NCBI GenBank assembly: GCA_905182995.1
Contig: CAJJDP010000091.1
Coordinates: 358,743 to 422,742 of the forward strand
Reading direction: 5' to 3'
Length of the DNA stretch: 64,000 nt
DNA from: Paramecium octaurelia
Lineage: Eukaryota > Ciliophora > Oligohymenophorea > Peniculida > Parameciidae
Both the position numbers and the translations under genes were made by a program. Positions 1 through 12,568 of the stretch are shown piece after piece. The notes under the pieces are model-generated. The model saw only the letters and a list, made by a program, of their open reading frames with translations, searched no databases and was not told the DNA's origin. Every line of letters begins with the position of its first letter. Positions within the stretch are counted from its first letter, which is position 1.

Positions 1-1394
1 AATCCAATTCTTTTCAAAGAGCAGTTCAATATTTTAATTGAAATCCTCTTAGGATGCTAAATTCAACTCCCAGACATATCCTCCAAATTGTTGGTTGTAC
101 ACAGATGGATTAAACTTATTGAATTCGTAATCTTCAGTCAAATTATCCATTAAAACAGTGGAAAAATCTAAGCAACTTTAATTTTTATCAATAAACATTT
201 ATTTCTAATTGTTATTCAAAATAGAACAATCTTCAAATTTTTCCTAGATGAAATTATAAATTACTTGTTTGACTAGTGTTTAGATTAGCAAACCAGTTAT
301 TAAAGGATACGAAGGATATTAATGGTTATCATTGCTGTATGAGAGCGTTTGATTTATAAGCTGTGAAATGTTTTTGATTGGCGATAGAAGAGATTTAGAA
401 ATCTGCATTTGCTTACTAAATGAAGTGATAACAGAAGAACTTGTAGTAAATTTAACTTAATCGATTTGAACAACTAAAAATAATCCTAGAACTATGAGAA
501 ACAAAACTGTTTCAATAAAATATTTAAATTTGTTTAAATAGCCTAGATATTAACTCCAATCGATTTTTTTCTAAACAGGTTTGGCTGTTTAATATCTTTT
601 AATGAAAAACCTTGCTCCATCATCAGACATCAAACTTTCATCACCACTCTGAATAAATTCTTTGAGTTTAACTTACTTAACTACTTAGATTCCTACCATG
701 GGTTGATATTTTTTCATTAGATCGTAAAGAGGAGGATAAATTTGATCTAACAAAATCATATTATCTTAGAATAAATTGCCCATCTGATCTGTGCAAAATA
801 TTTAATTTTCTTCAAGCATGAAGCAAGTTTTAATGATCTACTTCAATTCTTTAAAGGTCTTAATTGTTGCAGGTATTTTAACTTGCATACAAGCATCATC
901 AGACTTCAATGTTACATAATAACCATATTCTTCCTCATTTAATTCATTACTATCTTCTAATATTTTTAAATCGTTTACGGCAGTCTTCCCAAGAGTGAGA
1001 TTCAAGGCAGTTTATTTTTTAGCCATTTCTCTTTCTTATAATGCTTCTAATTATTCTTTTCGACTACCCGCTAACAAATACAAACCCAAAGTCTCAATAA
1101 CTGCTTTTTCAATCCGAGAATCTAAATTTTAATCTTAATCGCTATCTCCATTCTATTTACCAACCGTTTTCTTCCCATAATCTTCCAAAATGTGGGCAAG
1201 AGTGTCGTATTCCTAAGTTTATGGATGATTTTCTATTTTACTTTTTCCAATTTTCCCAATTGATCGAAGTATTAATCATTAAGTCTTTCCTCTTCCTTCT
1301 ACTCCTTCTCCAATTTTTCAAATTACTAAGTCAGATCTGCCCTGGAAGTGATAAATGGCTGAAGCTTTTTGGCCACATATCTACTCGTGCTCAT
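1..1394 (-). CDS. Polycystin-2-like cation channel, N-terminal part (3' end beyond left edge)
   Basis: Read from ATG at 1394 with TAA/TAG as Gln, about 450 residues remain open and run off the left edge, with introns at 1213-1241 (29 nt) and 244-264 (21 nt). The first ~290 residues are soluble and partly charged. They are followed by a membrane helix (around ETVLFLIVLGLFLVV) and then an extracytosolic region. The last residues seen, containing FGGYVWELNL and a FEKNWI motif, match the start of the polycystin domain, where PKD2 proteins have GYxxDL followed by a W(I/L)DxxTR block. Known family role: tetrameric calcium-permeable cation channels, often ciliary in protists. The pore and most helices lie outside the window, so the subfamily (PKD2 versus mucolipin-like) cannot be fixed. 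The long N-terminal extension matches nothing I recognise. Confidence 0.7.
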
Positions 1395-2322
1395 TAATTA
1401 TAATAAAGCTTAATTAAAACGATTGAATAATCTTGGATTAGAAACATTTGATCATTATTCAACCACAATATATCATTGCCATATAAATGATAAATAACTA
1501 GAATTCATTTACTAGGCAATGTTTATCTATTGAATATTATAGTTCCATTAATTATTCGCTATAATTAAATAAGGTTTAGACACACTTATTTCTTTAACTC
1601 ATATCCAAAAAATACATAATTACCTAGCTTTTTGTGATTATGATAAGCAACCATTGACTTTATGATAAACCTCAAAAAATACCATTTGAACTAAATAAGA
1701 ATATTGGGGCTTTGGAAAAACAACATGATTTGTTTGCCTGTAAAATTTAGGAAAATATTAAGTGAAACATGTTAATTTTTTATTTAAGAATGTTTTATGT
1801 TTTATTCAAATTCAGAATTATCCAACTTCAACTGCAGATAAAGTAAGTAATTAATATAAAACATCAAAAATTTCAAATATGATTAATAAAGCACTGTATT
1901 ATACTAGTAAATAGTGCTGAGAAGCATAAAAAGATCTATGCTTCTAAATTTAAGATGAATTTCTTTTTCTATCTTAGGTTGGAATAAATAAATTAACAAC
2001 TCTAATAAATTACACTGCCAAATGAAAAAAGAATAATGAAAACTTTATGAATAGAGAGGGTCATATTTTAATCTAGTTGGCATATATATTCAACATTATT
2101 TATAAGATTATGCTTGGGTTAATCCACAAAATATTAACAAGAGATTTAGAGTTTTAAAATAAGTGTAGGTAAATTTATATATTCCTTAGGTAAGGAATGT
2201 TAAGGAGATTTTGAATTGGTAAAATGTTATAATTTTACAGTGTACACTCATGAAAATAATTTACTTTTTTATTTTATAGATTTATATATTTATATTTAAA
2301 ACTAAAATAGCGGAAAGATAAG
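1395..2322. other. AT-rich intergenic region, no gene seen
   Basis: About 930 nt between the divergent polycystin-like and Cdc25-like genes. All six frames are interrupted by TGA at short spacing, and no RNA gene or clear repeat is visible. It is long compared with the 10-100 nt gaps usual in this window and must contain both promoters. Confidence 0.5.
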
Positions 2323-3175
2323 ATGAATAGTTCATCATCAGAGATGCCTAATTTCTTGCATCTATTCAAGACTTGTGCTTCATTAAGTTCCTTTGACTGT
2401 GATTCAAATCATTCTACCAAGAGACTTGGAGATGAATTGTTATTATACAGTCCATCACGAAGCCAGCAATTCTCAAACCCAAACAAAAGAATTGTTATAG
2501 GAGATGATTCTTGGTTGAAAAGAGGTGTTACAATCTCAAGTGAAACGAGCAGTCCGGAAAGATAATTTGAAAGACAAGAATTTTTTAGTTCATTCAGGGT
2601 TCCAATTAATTTCTGCGATGAGCAGGAGGGATCCAATAGATTAGAGCACTTTGAGAAGGATGCTGTTAATTATATCACTCCTGAAACTTTAGTAAAATTG
2701 AGTAATTTATAATTTAGTATAAAAATGCTAATGATATTACATTGTTTGATTGTCGTTACAAATTTGAGTTTGAGGGTGGTCACATCCATGGTGCAACTCA
2801 TCTTTGCAATCCCTTCGAGATAGAGTCTATATTTTTTAAATAAATTCCCACCTTAAAACCAGTAATCGTACTCTATTGTGAGTTCTCGGAGAAGAGAAGC
2901 GTTTAAATGTAATGAATCCCATATAATGGTTTAGTTACAAATAAATAAGAAACACAGATCGAAACCTAAACGACTATCCAAAATTACATTATCCTGATTT
3001 GTATATACTTAATAAAGGATTTTCGAACTACAGTCTACAATACCCGTCCCAAGTTGAGGGTAAGTACATTAGAATGGATTCAAAGGAATATTCTACCTAA
3101 TATAAAGAATAAAAATCTTAGACTGACAATCAATGGAATTCATTAAAATTGAAAAAAAGAGAGTATAAAAAATGA
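2323..3175 (+). CDS. Cdc25-type dual-specificity phosphatase (rhodanese fold)
   Basis: About 266 residues after removal of two 26-nt introns (2692-2717, 2909-2934). Without the second intron the frame stops at a TGA straight after the active site. The C-terminal ~140 residues carry Cdc25 hallmarks in order: a DCRYKFEFEGGHIHGA block, the CEFSEKR loop (C-x5-R, Cys codon 2877-2879), NTDRNLNDYPKLHYPDLYIL, and an EGKYIRMDSKEY-like end matching the family's final YxxM region. Family role: dephosphorylates the inhibitory Thr/Tyr of cyclin-dependent kinases to start mitosis. The N-terminal ~125 residues are Ser-rich and unconserved. Odd point: the residue before the catalytic Cys is Tyr, where animals and fungi have His. 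Arsenate reductase-like rhodaneses are an alternative, but the DRxxNxYPxLxYPxxYIL block argues for Cdc25. Confidence 0.85.
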
Positions 3176-3204
3176 ATATATGATTTCTGGTTATTAGGTG
3201 TCGA

Positions 3205-5505
3205 TCACTCAGAATTCTCAAAATACAATTTGGGATCTGGGAATCTGACTTACAATGATCTCTTAAACAAGAATTCGGATAAAAAGTCAATCACATTTTC
3301 TGGATTCTGTTTAACAATCTCCACCAACCCTTCTGTAATAAATGGTACTACATTATCATTCAAATATTATCTATTGTTTTATTTAACAAACATACCTTAA
3401 TGGCAGAGACCTTGAATCAAGTAATTCCTTCTCATAATTAACACTATGTTCCTACTTAATCCTGTACTCCTCCTCTTGAATCTTCCACAACTCATCTTCC
3501 TTCTTATCCCTCAACTCCTTCAATTTTTAGTTTTGCTCCTCCCACTTCAATAACTACTCTTTCTTCTCATTCAACCTACTCTCTTCCAAATCCTATTCAA
3601 TCTGCTTATAATTCTTATACTTCCCATTCTAAAATAATTATCGAAATCATACCCTCTCAATAAAACTTCTACATGTATCTTGAATATTAGTCTACTTATT
3701 GAACACAGAGATCTCACAAATGTCCACCTTCAAATCCTTATAGAAGTCAATCAAAATAGTGTATCCCTTTTTAGTATTGAGTGCTCTGTAATTCTTCAAC
3801 CTTTTGAGAAGCACCTCTTCGTCATATTTATGAGTTTTTGAGAACTTGATCCTGTCAATTATTTATTCATCACTACCAGCTAGCACTATAAAGTGTTCAG
3901 GCAAAATCAATTTATTAAGAGTTTCTTTCTACTCCTCTCCCTCTCCTTCAGTATTATAAAATAGTGATTTGGCTTATGCATATGTCTTTGGATAATTATC
4001 CAAAATAAACCCTCTATTCTAACAATCATTCTACATCAATCGCCATTTATAAATAGTAATCAACTATTCATCAGTTAATCTTGCTTCGATTTTACTGTCA
4101 TCAAATGGGATGTAAGGTTATTTCAATTATTTCCTTTTTTCTCTTTAAATATCATATTGAGCTTTAGCTTCTTCAACAAGTTGATTTCTATTCTCTTCCA
4201 AATTTGCCTTCAATTATTCGACTTCCTCACTTGTTTAATTCAAGTATTCCTATATCAGTTCTTTGATGGTGATGTGAGGAATACTAAAATAGGTCGATAT
4301 TTGATTAGCAATGGTGCTTTTCCCAATTCCAGGTGGACCTGTAATGGCAATTCTAATTGGTTTTAGGTTATGATAATCAACAAATTCTTATCTTATTTTT
4401 GCAATATTAGCTCTTATACCTTCTTTGCACCACCAATTAAATGTAAATTTATCAACCGCCTGTTCTTCATCCCCTTGATCTCCTTATTCTTCAAGGAAAG
4501 CATCGAAAACTTTGGTCGGTTTCATTCTGAGATCAATTTTGAACTCAGGAATTGCCTCATCAGATTGCTGAATTTTCTGATTTCCCACTCCTTTAGATAT
4601 TGAATCTATTATGGCCTTATGGGAGGGATTTTGATTGTGATCAATTGCAAAGATATATTTTTAATTGACTGGTTTCTCAACCAACTTTTACACAAACAAA
4701 GCCAAATCTTTAACGTGAATGCACGGCACTTTATTTTTATTATAAAATGTTATTGTATTCTATAACCAAGCCCCTTTGAATTTAGTGTAGAAGTGATCTT
4801 CTCCCATTCCATACAAAATACCTGCGCAAAGTATAAATGTTCTTAGATTTGGCCTATTAATACTCAAGCAAAGACTTTCTAGAGAACACAAGCTCTCAAA
4901 TTCAGGTAGAGCTTTCCTCTTAGGATAATCACTTTCATTAAAACGAGTGTATTCCTTCTTAGGAGGTGCATCTTCAGCATCATCTTATGGTTTGCCTTCT
5001 TCTTCTCCTGATTCAGGAGGGTAGCCAGCATCTTCCTCTTCCTCTCCAGCCTTCTTTTCTTTGGGATCGGTTGCTGACCAAGCCATGACTGAAGAAACGA
5101 GGATCAATATTTTTTCCTAGTCATAAGTGCCTAATTTCAAGGTTTTTATGGCATATTCGCATTCACTGTGATCGCATGTGTTAATGTCATATACTATCAC
5201 ATCACTATCCAAGATGACTTTTTATAAGAATGACATTTTGGATGGCTATTTTGGTAGTGATTGATAATCATACATCGATGACTTTTCTAACTGCTGGATG
5301 CAATGGGTATTTGCTTTATAAGATTGTGGTGCCTACAATAAGATTTGGATCTTCAGGATGCTCAATGTCATTGCGAAGTTATTAAATCTAAATGAGTACA
5401 CAGTTGTACTAATTGATAACCAAAGTAAGTATTCAATGAACTTAGGAAGTATCTTTTTGATTTGTAGGGTGCTTTCTTTGGTTTAGGAGCTTCGTCAGTT
5501 TCCAT
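3205..5505 (-). CDS. AK7: Adenylate kinase 7 (epimerase-like + kinase + Dpy-30)
   Basis: About 740 residues from ATG at 5505 to TGA at 3205-3207, with introns at 5388-5409, 5246-5273 and 3629-3652. Domain order is diagnostic. Residues ~1-320 form an NAD(P)-binding epimerase-like domain (including ILILVSSVMAWSA and LRTFILCAGILYGMGE) interrupted by a Glu/Asp-rich insert. Next comes the adenylate kinase core with P-loop ITGPPGIGKST (about 4310-4345) and lid/NMP segments (RGFILDNYPKT, KRLKNYRALN). A charged coiled coil follows, then a C-terminal Dpy-30 motif (TEGLVEIVKQNPENVIDFLSE). In other ciliated organisms AK7 is an axonemal adenylate kinase that interconverts ATP, ADP and AMP and is needed for ciliary motility. 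Dpy-30 is a dimerisation/docking motif. The tail is convergent with the Cdc25-like gene, 29 nt away. Confidence 0.93.
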
Positions 5506-5578
5506 AAATTATATTAATAATTAGTTAAAAAGTGTAAAATGAACATTTTTACATAAAATTAATTAAGATATATATATA

Positions 5579-7867
5579 ATGGATTATAACCCTTTGAAAA
5601 TGCCATGTGATTGGAATGTAGCCAGAAAACATGCATTGGCCAGAAGGACTGCTCCAGATACTAAGGTTCATCATGACGATGATGATGATGAGGAGCCAAA
5701 AAAACGTATAAAAGAGTTCATATACAGCTGAAACATGTCCTTGTTGTGGTTTTGAGATAGAGAGGAAGGAAATACCATATTGTGATGATATCAAATCGCT
5801 CAAATTTTTGGGAGCAGGGTTTCCATTATTTTATAATTTTTTGAAATTTTGCATCCTGTTATTATGTTTGCAAAGTCTTGTAGCTATTTTCAATGTGTTG
5901 AGCAATTATGATGGTGAATTCTGCCAGTAAATCTATTAGTTAATTAGATAATAAACCTTGAATACGATTTCATAGTAAATGGAACCTAATTGTCAAGAAT
6001 CCATATTCCTGTAATTGTCCATAGCCAATAAACTAAAGTGATTGAATAAATATAAATTTAGCAATTCAGAAGTTGTGGTATTCATCCAAAAGGCCAATCT
6101 CATCATGCTTATTATAATGATCATTCTACTCTAACTGTTTAGGAGACATCAAAAAAAATTAGATAATTAAATAGATGAATCTTAATTAACACCAAGTGAT
6201 TATACAATTATGGTGACGAACATTCCAAAAACTTTGAATGTCAATTATCGATGGGAATTGACTAATTTATTTTAAAATTATGCGGTTTCAGATAACAACT
6301 TTTAAATAACAGTAACGAAAGTTGTGTTGGTTTATAATATTACAGAGATTTTGACAGAAGAAGCAAAAATCTAAACAACTTTACAGAAGAAAAAGATTTC
6401 ATTACAAACATCTAATATGAATTATGATAGTCAAGATGTGAGAGATTGTGAAATCGAAATTGAAACTTCACAAAAGAGGATCAAAGATTTACAAGATGAG
6501 TACTTTTGGACTAATAGGTAATTCAGTGGCATAGCTTTTGTTTCTTTTGAGAGTGAGAAGATGAAAGACTTAGTACTTAGTTAAAATACACATACTCTTT
6601 TTGATAAAGTGAAGACATTTCTATATTCAGGCAAGACTCCTGGTTTAGATGAAATGGAACTTTAATGGCAATCTTAAAAGCTATTTCTTGAATAAGCACC
6701 TGAACCCAATGATATTTTGTGGGATAATCTGGCCACTTTGACTCAGGATAAGATAATTGCTAGAATCAAAGGATTCTTCATTACACTAGTTTTTTAAGGA
6801 ATTACATACTTTATTATTTATTATCTATCAATCAGATGTATTAGATTAATCCAAAATGAAGAACTGGAAAAAAGAAGGATTGGAGTAGATGATAAGGAGA
6901 AAATAAAGAAAATTTAAATAATATCATTCACCATTGCCTCAACGATAGTTCTGGTCAATAAATTGTTAATTGAACCTCTAATGAAGTGGATCACAAAAGT
7001 AGAAAAAATATCAACCAATACCAAATTTCAAATCTCTTACGCCAATAAGTTAACCATTGCCTTATTTGCTAATGCTGCAATAGTTAGCTATGTCATTGAT
7101 ATCTTGATATTTAGCAATGTATATGGCTTTGGCGGATTCATGTATAATGAAACTCTGATTTTTATCATGAATGCTGCCATAGCACCATTAATTTGGCTGA
7201 TTGATCCGTTGTCCTTGTTTAAAAAATTGCAGAGAGACTACTAATTTTCAAAGGGTAATGGTAGCTTACTAACGTAACGGGAGGCAAATGAAATCATGGA
7301 ATAAATTGATTATCAATTGGCCATGAGATATGCAGACATAATCAAAACTATGTGGCTCACATTCTTCTTTGGTACTGCTATACCTCTAGGAGTATTCAGT
7401 TCCTTAATTGGTTTAAGTTTATTTTATCTTGTTGATAAGTATAACCTACTGAGAAGGAGAACTGTGAAGGAAAACATATCTTAACAATTATCATGGCAAA
7501 TGATAAATATGCTTGAATTTGTTGTCCTATTTAATCCTTTGGGCAATACAGCAGTCTCAATATTTCTTAACTAAAAGTTTGATATTTATTCTGCTATTGG
7601 AGTCATCATTGGATTAAGTTTTCAATTCTTACCAATACATCGTTGTATAGAAGCCATGTTTCCAGTTAAGAACTTTGAAGATGTATTAATAATATATGAC
7701 ATTAGCCTGTCTCATATACAAAGGCATAGATTGAGTTTGATACTGATTATGATCGGGAGAACCCAGTAACAAAAGAAAAAGCAATTGCTGAGTATTCTTT
7801 GTAGTTGCAAGGGATCACTCAAGAGAAGAAGGTTGAATATTAAATCATGCATGAAGATCATTATTGA
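5579..7867 (+). CDS. OSCA/TMEM63 (CSC1)-like mechanosensitive cation channel
   Basis: About 745 residues. A 22-nt intron lies near 5707 and a 23-nt intron near 7682; both are needed to keep the frame open to TGA at 7865-7867. The N-terminus is soluble with a CPCCGFEI Cys cluster, then a first membrane helix (LKFCILLLCLQSLVAIF). A cytosolic region follows with a VTNIPKTLN motif and a GIAFVSFES strand, as in the RRM-like domain between TM2 and TM3 of this family, and a conserved EPNDILWDNL. The C-terminal half has repeated hydrophobic segments, including the pore-region motif RYADIIKTMWLTFFFGTAIP. Family role: osmo- or mechanosensitive Ca2+-permeable channels, or lipid scramblases, in the anoctamin superfamily. 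The specific stimulus is unknown. EFSec starts 22 nt downstream on the same strand. Confidence 0.75.
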
Positions 7868-7889
7868 TTTATTTATATATACTTAATAA

Positions 7890-9507
7890 ATGGAATAAAG
7901 TTTATTCATCTCATAACAAGAAATAGAACAAGTCAATAAATTAAATACCATCAACATTAATGTCGGTGTCTTAGGACATATTGATTCTGGCAAGACATCG
8001 CTGGTTAAGACATTATCTAAAGTAATGAATCTATCTACCATTTAGATCACATCAACAGCCTCATTAGATAAGAACCCTTAGAGTTAAGAGAGGGGAATTA
8101 CTTTGGATCTGGGGTTCAGTGCATTTTATACTCGTAATCCAAATGAATAGGGAAAGTATCCACAATAAATCATTTAAGATATTTTCAATTTACATTAGTC
8201 GATTGTCCTGGACATGCATCATTAATTAAGACCATCATAGGAGGAGCACAAATTATTGATATGATGTTTTTAGTAGTTGATGTGACCAAAGGCATTTAAA
8301 CTTAAACTGCCGAATGTTTAGTCATTGGTGAGATATTGGCTGATAAATTAATTGTGGTCTTGAACAAAATAGACCTAGCAACTGAAGAAGTAATTAGTAA
8401 ACAAAAAAAAATTATTGCTAATGTTCTATCCAAGACAAAGTTTGGAAATTAAGTCCCATTAGTACCAGTCTCAGCCATCTAAGCACTTGGAATAGAAGAT
8501 TTATTAGGAATTTTACTTCAAAATATCACCATCCCGAATCGATAGACCTAATTGAATAAGGGTCTGTTGTTTATGATTGATCATTGCTTCTAAATAAAGG
8601 GATAAGGAACAGTCACTACTGGCACCATCATACAAGGATCCATGAAGCCAAACGATGAAGTCTTTTTTCCTATGCTCAATTTGAATAAAAAGATCAAAAG
8701 TCTATAAATGTTCAAGAAACCTGTGTAAATTGGAGAACCTGGCGATAGAATAGCTGCCTTATTCACTAATCTAGATGCAAAAGAGATTGAGAGGGGGATT
8801 GTTTGTTAACCAGGGATTGTATCACTGTTAGAAAACATAGTTATTGATTTCAAGAAGATTAGTTATTATAAAGGATAATTAAAGTCTTAGAATAAATTTC
8901 ATGTCACTTCAGGTCATTTGACTGTCATGGGATAATTGAAATTGATCATAAGACCCAAGAATTTATAATTGGAGATCAATAGTGAAGGGGAATACCTGGA
9001 GGATTATGAAGGTATGTATTGATTATAATCTCTTTAGATTATGTAAAACTTCAAGAGAAGTACAACTTGTATGGTGTATTATAATTGGAAAAACCATTAA
9101 TTGCATCAATGAATTCTTTGGTTATTGCTTCAAAATTGGATACTGATTTAGAAGCAAATATTTGTAGAATTGCATTTTATGGAAACATTCTGTACTCTTA
9201 CTCAGCTTAATAAATATTTCAATAGAACTTTTTAAGAATTTTCAGAAAGAAGACTAAAAATGGAAAGGTGGAAAAGGTGATAGACAATTACACTTTACTT
9301 ATTAAGGATTTATTTAAGAAAGAAACAAATATTGCGAATTACATAGGAAAGTTGATTGTTATTAAATAAGGGAATATACAAGGGAAGATTGATAGCGCAT
9401 TTGGGAAGAGTGGAAAAGTGAAAGTGTTTGTTGAATCAGGAACTAATTAAGACATGGCTAATAGTGATGTTGTTATGATTTATAAGAAATATCTATTTCA
9501 TAAATGA
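7890..9507 (+). CDS. EEFSEC: Selenocysteine-specific elongation factor eEFSec
   Basis: About 510 residues, with three small introns (a 24-nt intron near 8020, one near 8160 and a 26-nt intron near 9017). GTPase motifs are complete: GHIDSGKTS (P-loop), SQERGITLDLGF (switch I), DCPGHAS (G3) and NKID (G4). The stretch around SLIKTIIGGAQIIDMM is nearly identical to animal EFSec, and the DKNPQSxERGITLDLGF signature separates it from EF-Tu/EF1A. Domains II/III (GTVTTGTI) and a C-terminal domain IV-like extension follow. Role: delivers Sec-tRNA(Sec) to UGA codons specified by a SECIS element. This matters here because UGA is the only ordinary stop in this code. The gene is intact with no in-frame TGA before 9505-9507. 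Confidence 0.93.
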
Positions 9508-10095
9508 AATTTTATTTTTAAATTTGTCTTAGATTATTAAGCAGTTTCAAAAATATGTAAATTAACATACATAAAACACAGAGAGAGCAGTTGCTATCAT
9601 ATTATCAATTACTACTTTGCGTTTTAGAGACGTATCCAATAAAAAATAAATTGTAATTATTGAATCAAATTTATTAAAACTGATTTATGCTAAGATTCCT
9701 CTATACCCTATATCCTAGCTGATTCAACCAAATTCATGGATAAATTGAAGTATGTAGATTATTAATCGACAGCATACAGCAACAAAGGTGATTATAGCAA
9801 TATAACAAATTGATACAATATTTATTTATATCTATAATTATTAATCTAAATAAACCATCATTATTCTAATATTAATTTATATATGATGTTTCTTTAAAAG
9901 TAGTTTTTTTTAAGGTAGATTCATGAGTTATTAATGGATTTCCCTTGGATAATATTTTTAATATTAGCCACTTTTAATGATATGAATACTAATTTTATTT
10001 AATAATAATATAGGCATGATGTCGATAATTTATTGAATTCTTTAAATGAATTCAAAATGTATTTGTAAAAGAGAGTAGTATAAATAAACTCAAAA
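9508..10095. other. AT-rich region without a supported gene
   Basis: Very AT-rich, TGA-rich in all frames, downstream of EFSec. Nothing identifiable. Confidence 0.4.
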
Positions 10096-10347
10096 TCATA
10101 ATGGATATATATCATTTTCTGATAGTACGTTTTTTTATGCTTAAAATGTTGGGCTTTCTTCGTCGAAGTTGTACTTTTAAATGCTGTTCATTTTTTCGTA
10201 ATAACTACATTCCTATGATAATGTAATTGGCAGCTATTATTAAAATGTAAATATTATTTAAGAGCTTAGAACTCTTGCTTGATTAGAGTTACAATCATTT
10301 GAGTTAAAAATATCATCAAGGTTTTCACAAAATTTAACTCCATCCAT
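10096..10347 (-). CDS. Possible short gene or terminal exon, unknown function
   Basis: ATG at 10347 to TGA at 10096-10098 gives 83 residues, rich in Asn, Gln, Ser and acidic residues (contains ENLDDIFNSNDCN and YNFDEESPTFQAQKN). The composition looks like a Paramecium coding tail rather than random AT-rich DNA, but I recognise no domain. It could be the last exon of a larger minus-strand gene, since other weak open minus-strand stretches lie at about 11.2-11.7 kb, or chance. Confidence 0.35.
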
Positions 10348-12300
10348 ATTTTAGCACAATTCTGTCATATGCTCGTTACTTTATTCTATTGTTTGTTTGT
10401 TACAACAACTTTATCCCATGTATGTTTATTATTTAATATTTTAGTGAAAAAAGATTTAAAAACAATCTAATATACTCAATTACACTATTTAATGTATTAT
10501 TATTAAGGGCAAATACTCCTTTAAACAGAGTATAATAATTCAGACTTAATTTAATGAGCTCAATGCTTTCAGTAATTTTACATTTTTCTTCAATTCAACT
10601 CGAATTTAATCCATTTCCTTAATTTATCATTAATTTTAAATTTATGATGAGTCTGAGTCCACTTTGAAGACATTATCAGATTCTTTTTTGAATCAATCAA
10701 CCTTTTTAATAAAACTCATTAATATATTAAAGATACGTCTTTTATTTTAAAACAATTGTGAATTAAATACAATTTCCTAAAGGAACTTATTTCAGCCATA
10801 TACCACAATTATCATAGAGTTACTGAATTACTGATCGATAATTCTACTAATAAATAAATACAAGGAAGGAAGGAACCAACTTCATTTCTATAACTGTTTT
10901 TAATATAATTTTATTTTACTTGATATTATAATTACAAAATTAATTATATATTGTCTTCTTGTATGTTTTTGAATTTTCGTTGAAATTGATACAAATTTGA
11001 AATGATATTTTTTCTATATTGGAACAATTACAACTTATAGTTTTCTACAATAAACTCAATATATAATATTATTAAATTGAAAGTGACCTCTTCTTAACTT
11101 ACTCTTTAAAAATATCAAGTTTGGCCTCATTCAATAATTATCTCCTTTTCTTCAAATTTATAAACACTTTTTAATTAGATTAAAAATTAGGCATGATTGA
11201 TTTCTTAATTCAATTTAAGCTCCAGTCAATATCAATATTCTAATTCTAAATCTATGTCTTCATTTTGTCTTTCTACCTCTTCTAAATTCTTTTATCAATT
11301 TTCAATAGTACCTAATATTTCGTTTTCTCAGAATCAAAAAATTCAAAATATCAAATTGAGTAATTTATTATGATCTTCTAGACCATAATACTTTACATAA
11401 GGAAGGCCAGGATTGGGTGGTTGGGATGCTCAATAAACTGGTTATTATGAAAGACAATTATTGGCATTTTAAAGTGTGATTCATCCTAAAGCTGTATAAC
11501 TAATACGCACCTAAAAAAGGTTAATTGTTTTAATGAAGTGCATCAGACTCAAACTATAATAACACTTGACACAAAATAAAATACCAATATAAACTTAGGT
11601 TTAATAATAGAAATTCACAATCTGAATAAGTTTTGGTCTCACTCTAAACTATTTTAGGGCATTACATAAATATGGTGCTATAAAAACAAAGCTAAGGCTT
11701 TTAATGAATCATTTTATTTTATTTTATAAAAGCATTTAAATAAATCTTTCTTTCTAAATGATAAATATATTAATTTATTTCACTTTATATAGATAACAAA
11801 ACAATCTTAATAGAGAATTACTTACAATTATTAGATTCAGCGGCTTGTCCGAATTCTAAAAAATTCCTTATAATAATTTAATTTAAGATTACAATAGAGA
11901 ATAGTCAATGTTAGTTTACTATAAAATATCTAGATAATAATTGGGTAGGACTCATTAATTTATGTAAAAAAAATGTCATTAATATATAGATTATATTATT
12001 TATCTAAAGTAAAGAACTTTACCTAGATAATAAAAATTATATATTGATACTAGTAGCGAGAAGTTCTTCAAATAATTCAGGTAAAATAAAAACTATCATT
12101 ATGATTTATTTTTTATTATCTTTATTGACTTAAAGTACAAGCATCTGGATTGAAGAATATTATAAATATCAAAAAATAACAAATTAAAGACAAGATTAAA
12201 ACATTATATTTAATTTTGATTCAATGTAATTGAATGATGAAATGGAAGAATTATAAACTATTGTAATATATTAAGCGACAAGCTAATCAAAAAGTAATTT
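10348..12300. other. Gene-poor, very AT-rich stretch with weak minus-strand open frames
   Basis: No recognisable protein. The minus strand has an open frame of about 130 codons between about 11720 and 11300, and fragments near 11240-11340 that could be joined by a 30-nt intron. With a single stop codon, frames of this length arise by chance, so I do not call a gene. No RNA gene or repeat array seen. Confidence 0.35.
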
Positions 12301-12568
12301 ATGTTTCAGTCTGAATTTAAATTTAGAGTTAATAATCTTAGTCTCACATCATTTTTAATACAGATTTTTTAAATTTAAGGATTAGGACCATAATTTTACA
12401 TGACATATGCATTTAAGATAAATTAGGAATTTAATTCTAAGAAGAAATATGTGATTTCTAGATTGAAGATTTAAGTTACTTAAATTTAGCATAGAATATA
12501 AATTTTTTTGAAATTGAATACCCAAATATATTAGGATAATTTATTATTTAAAAATTGCAAATTCAGAT

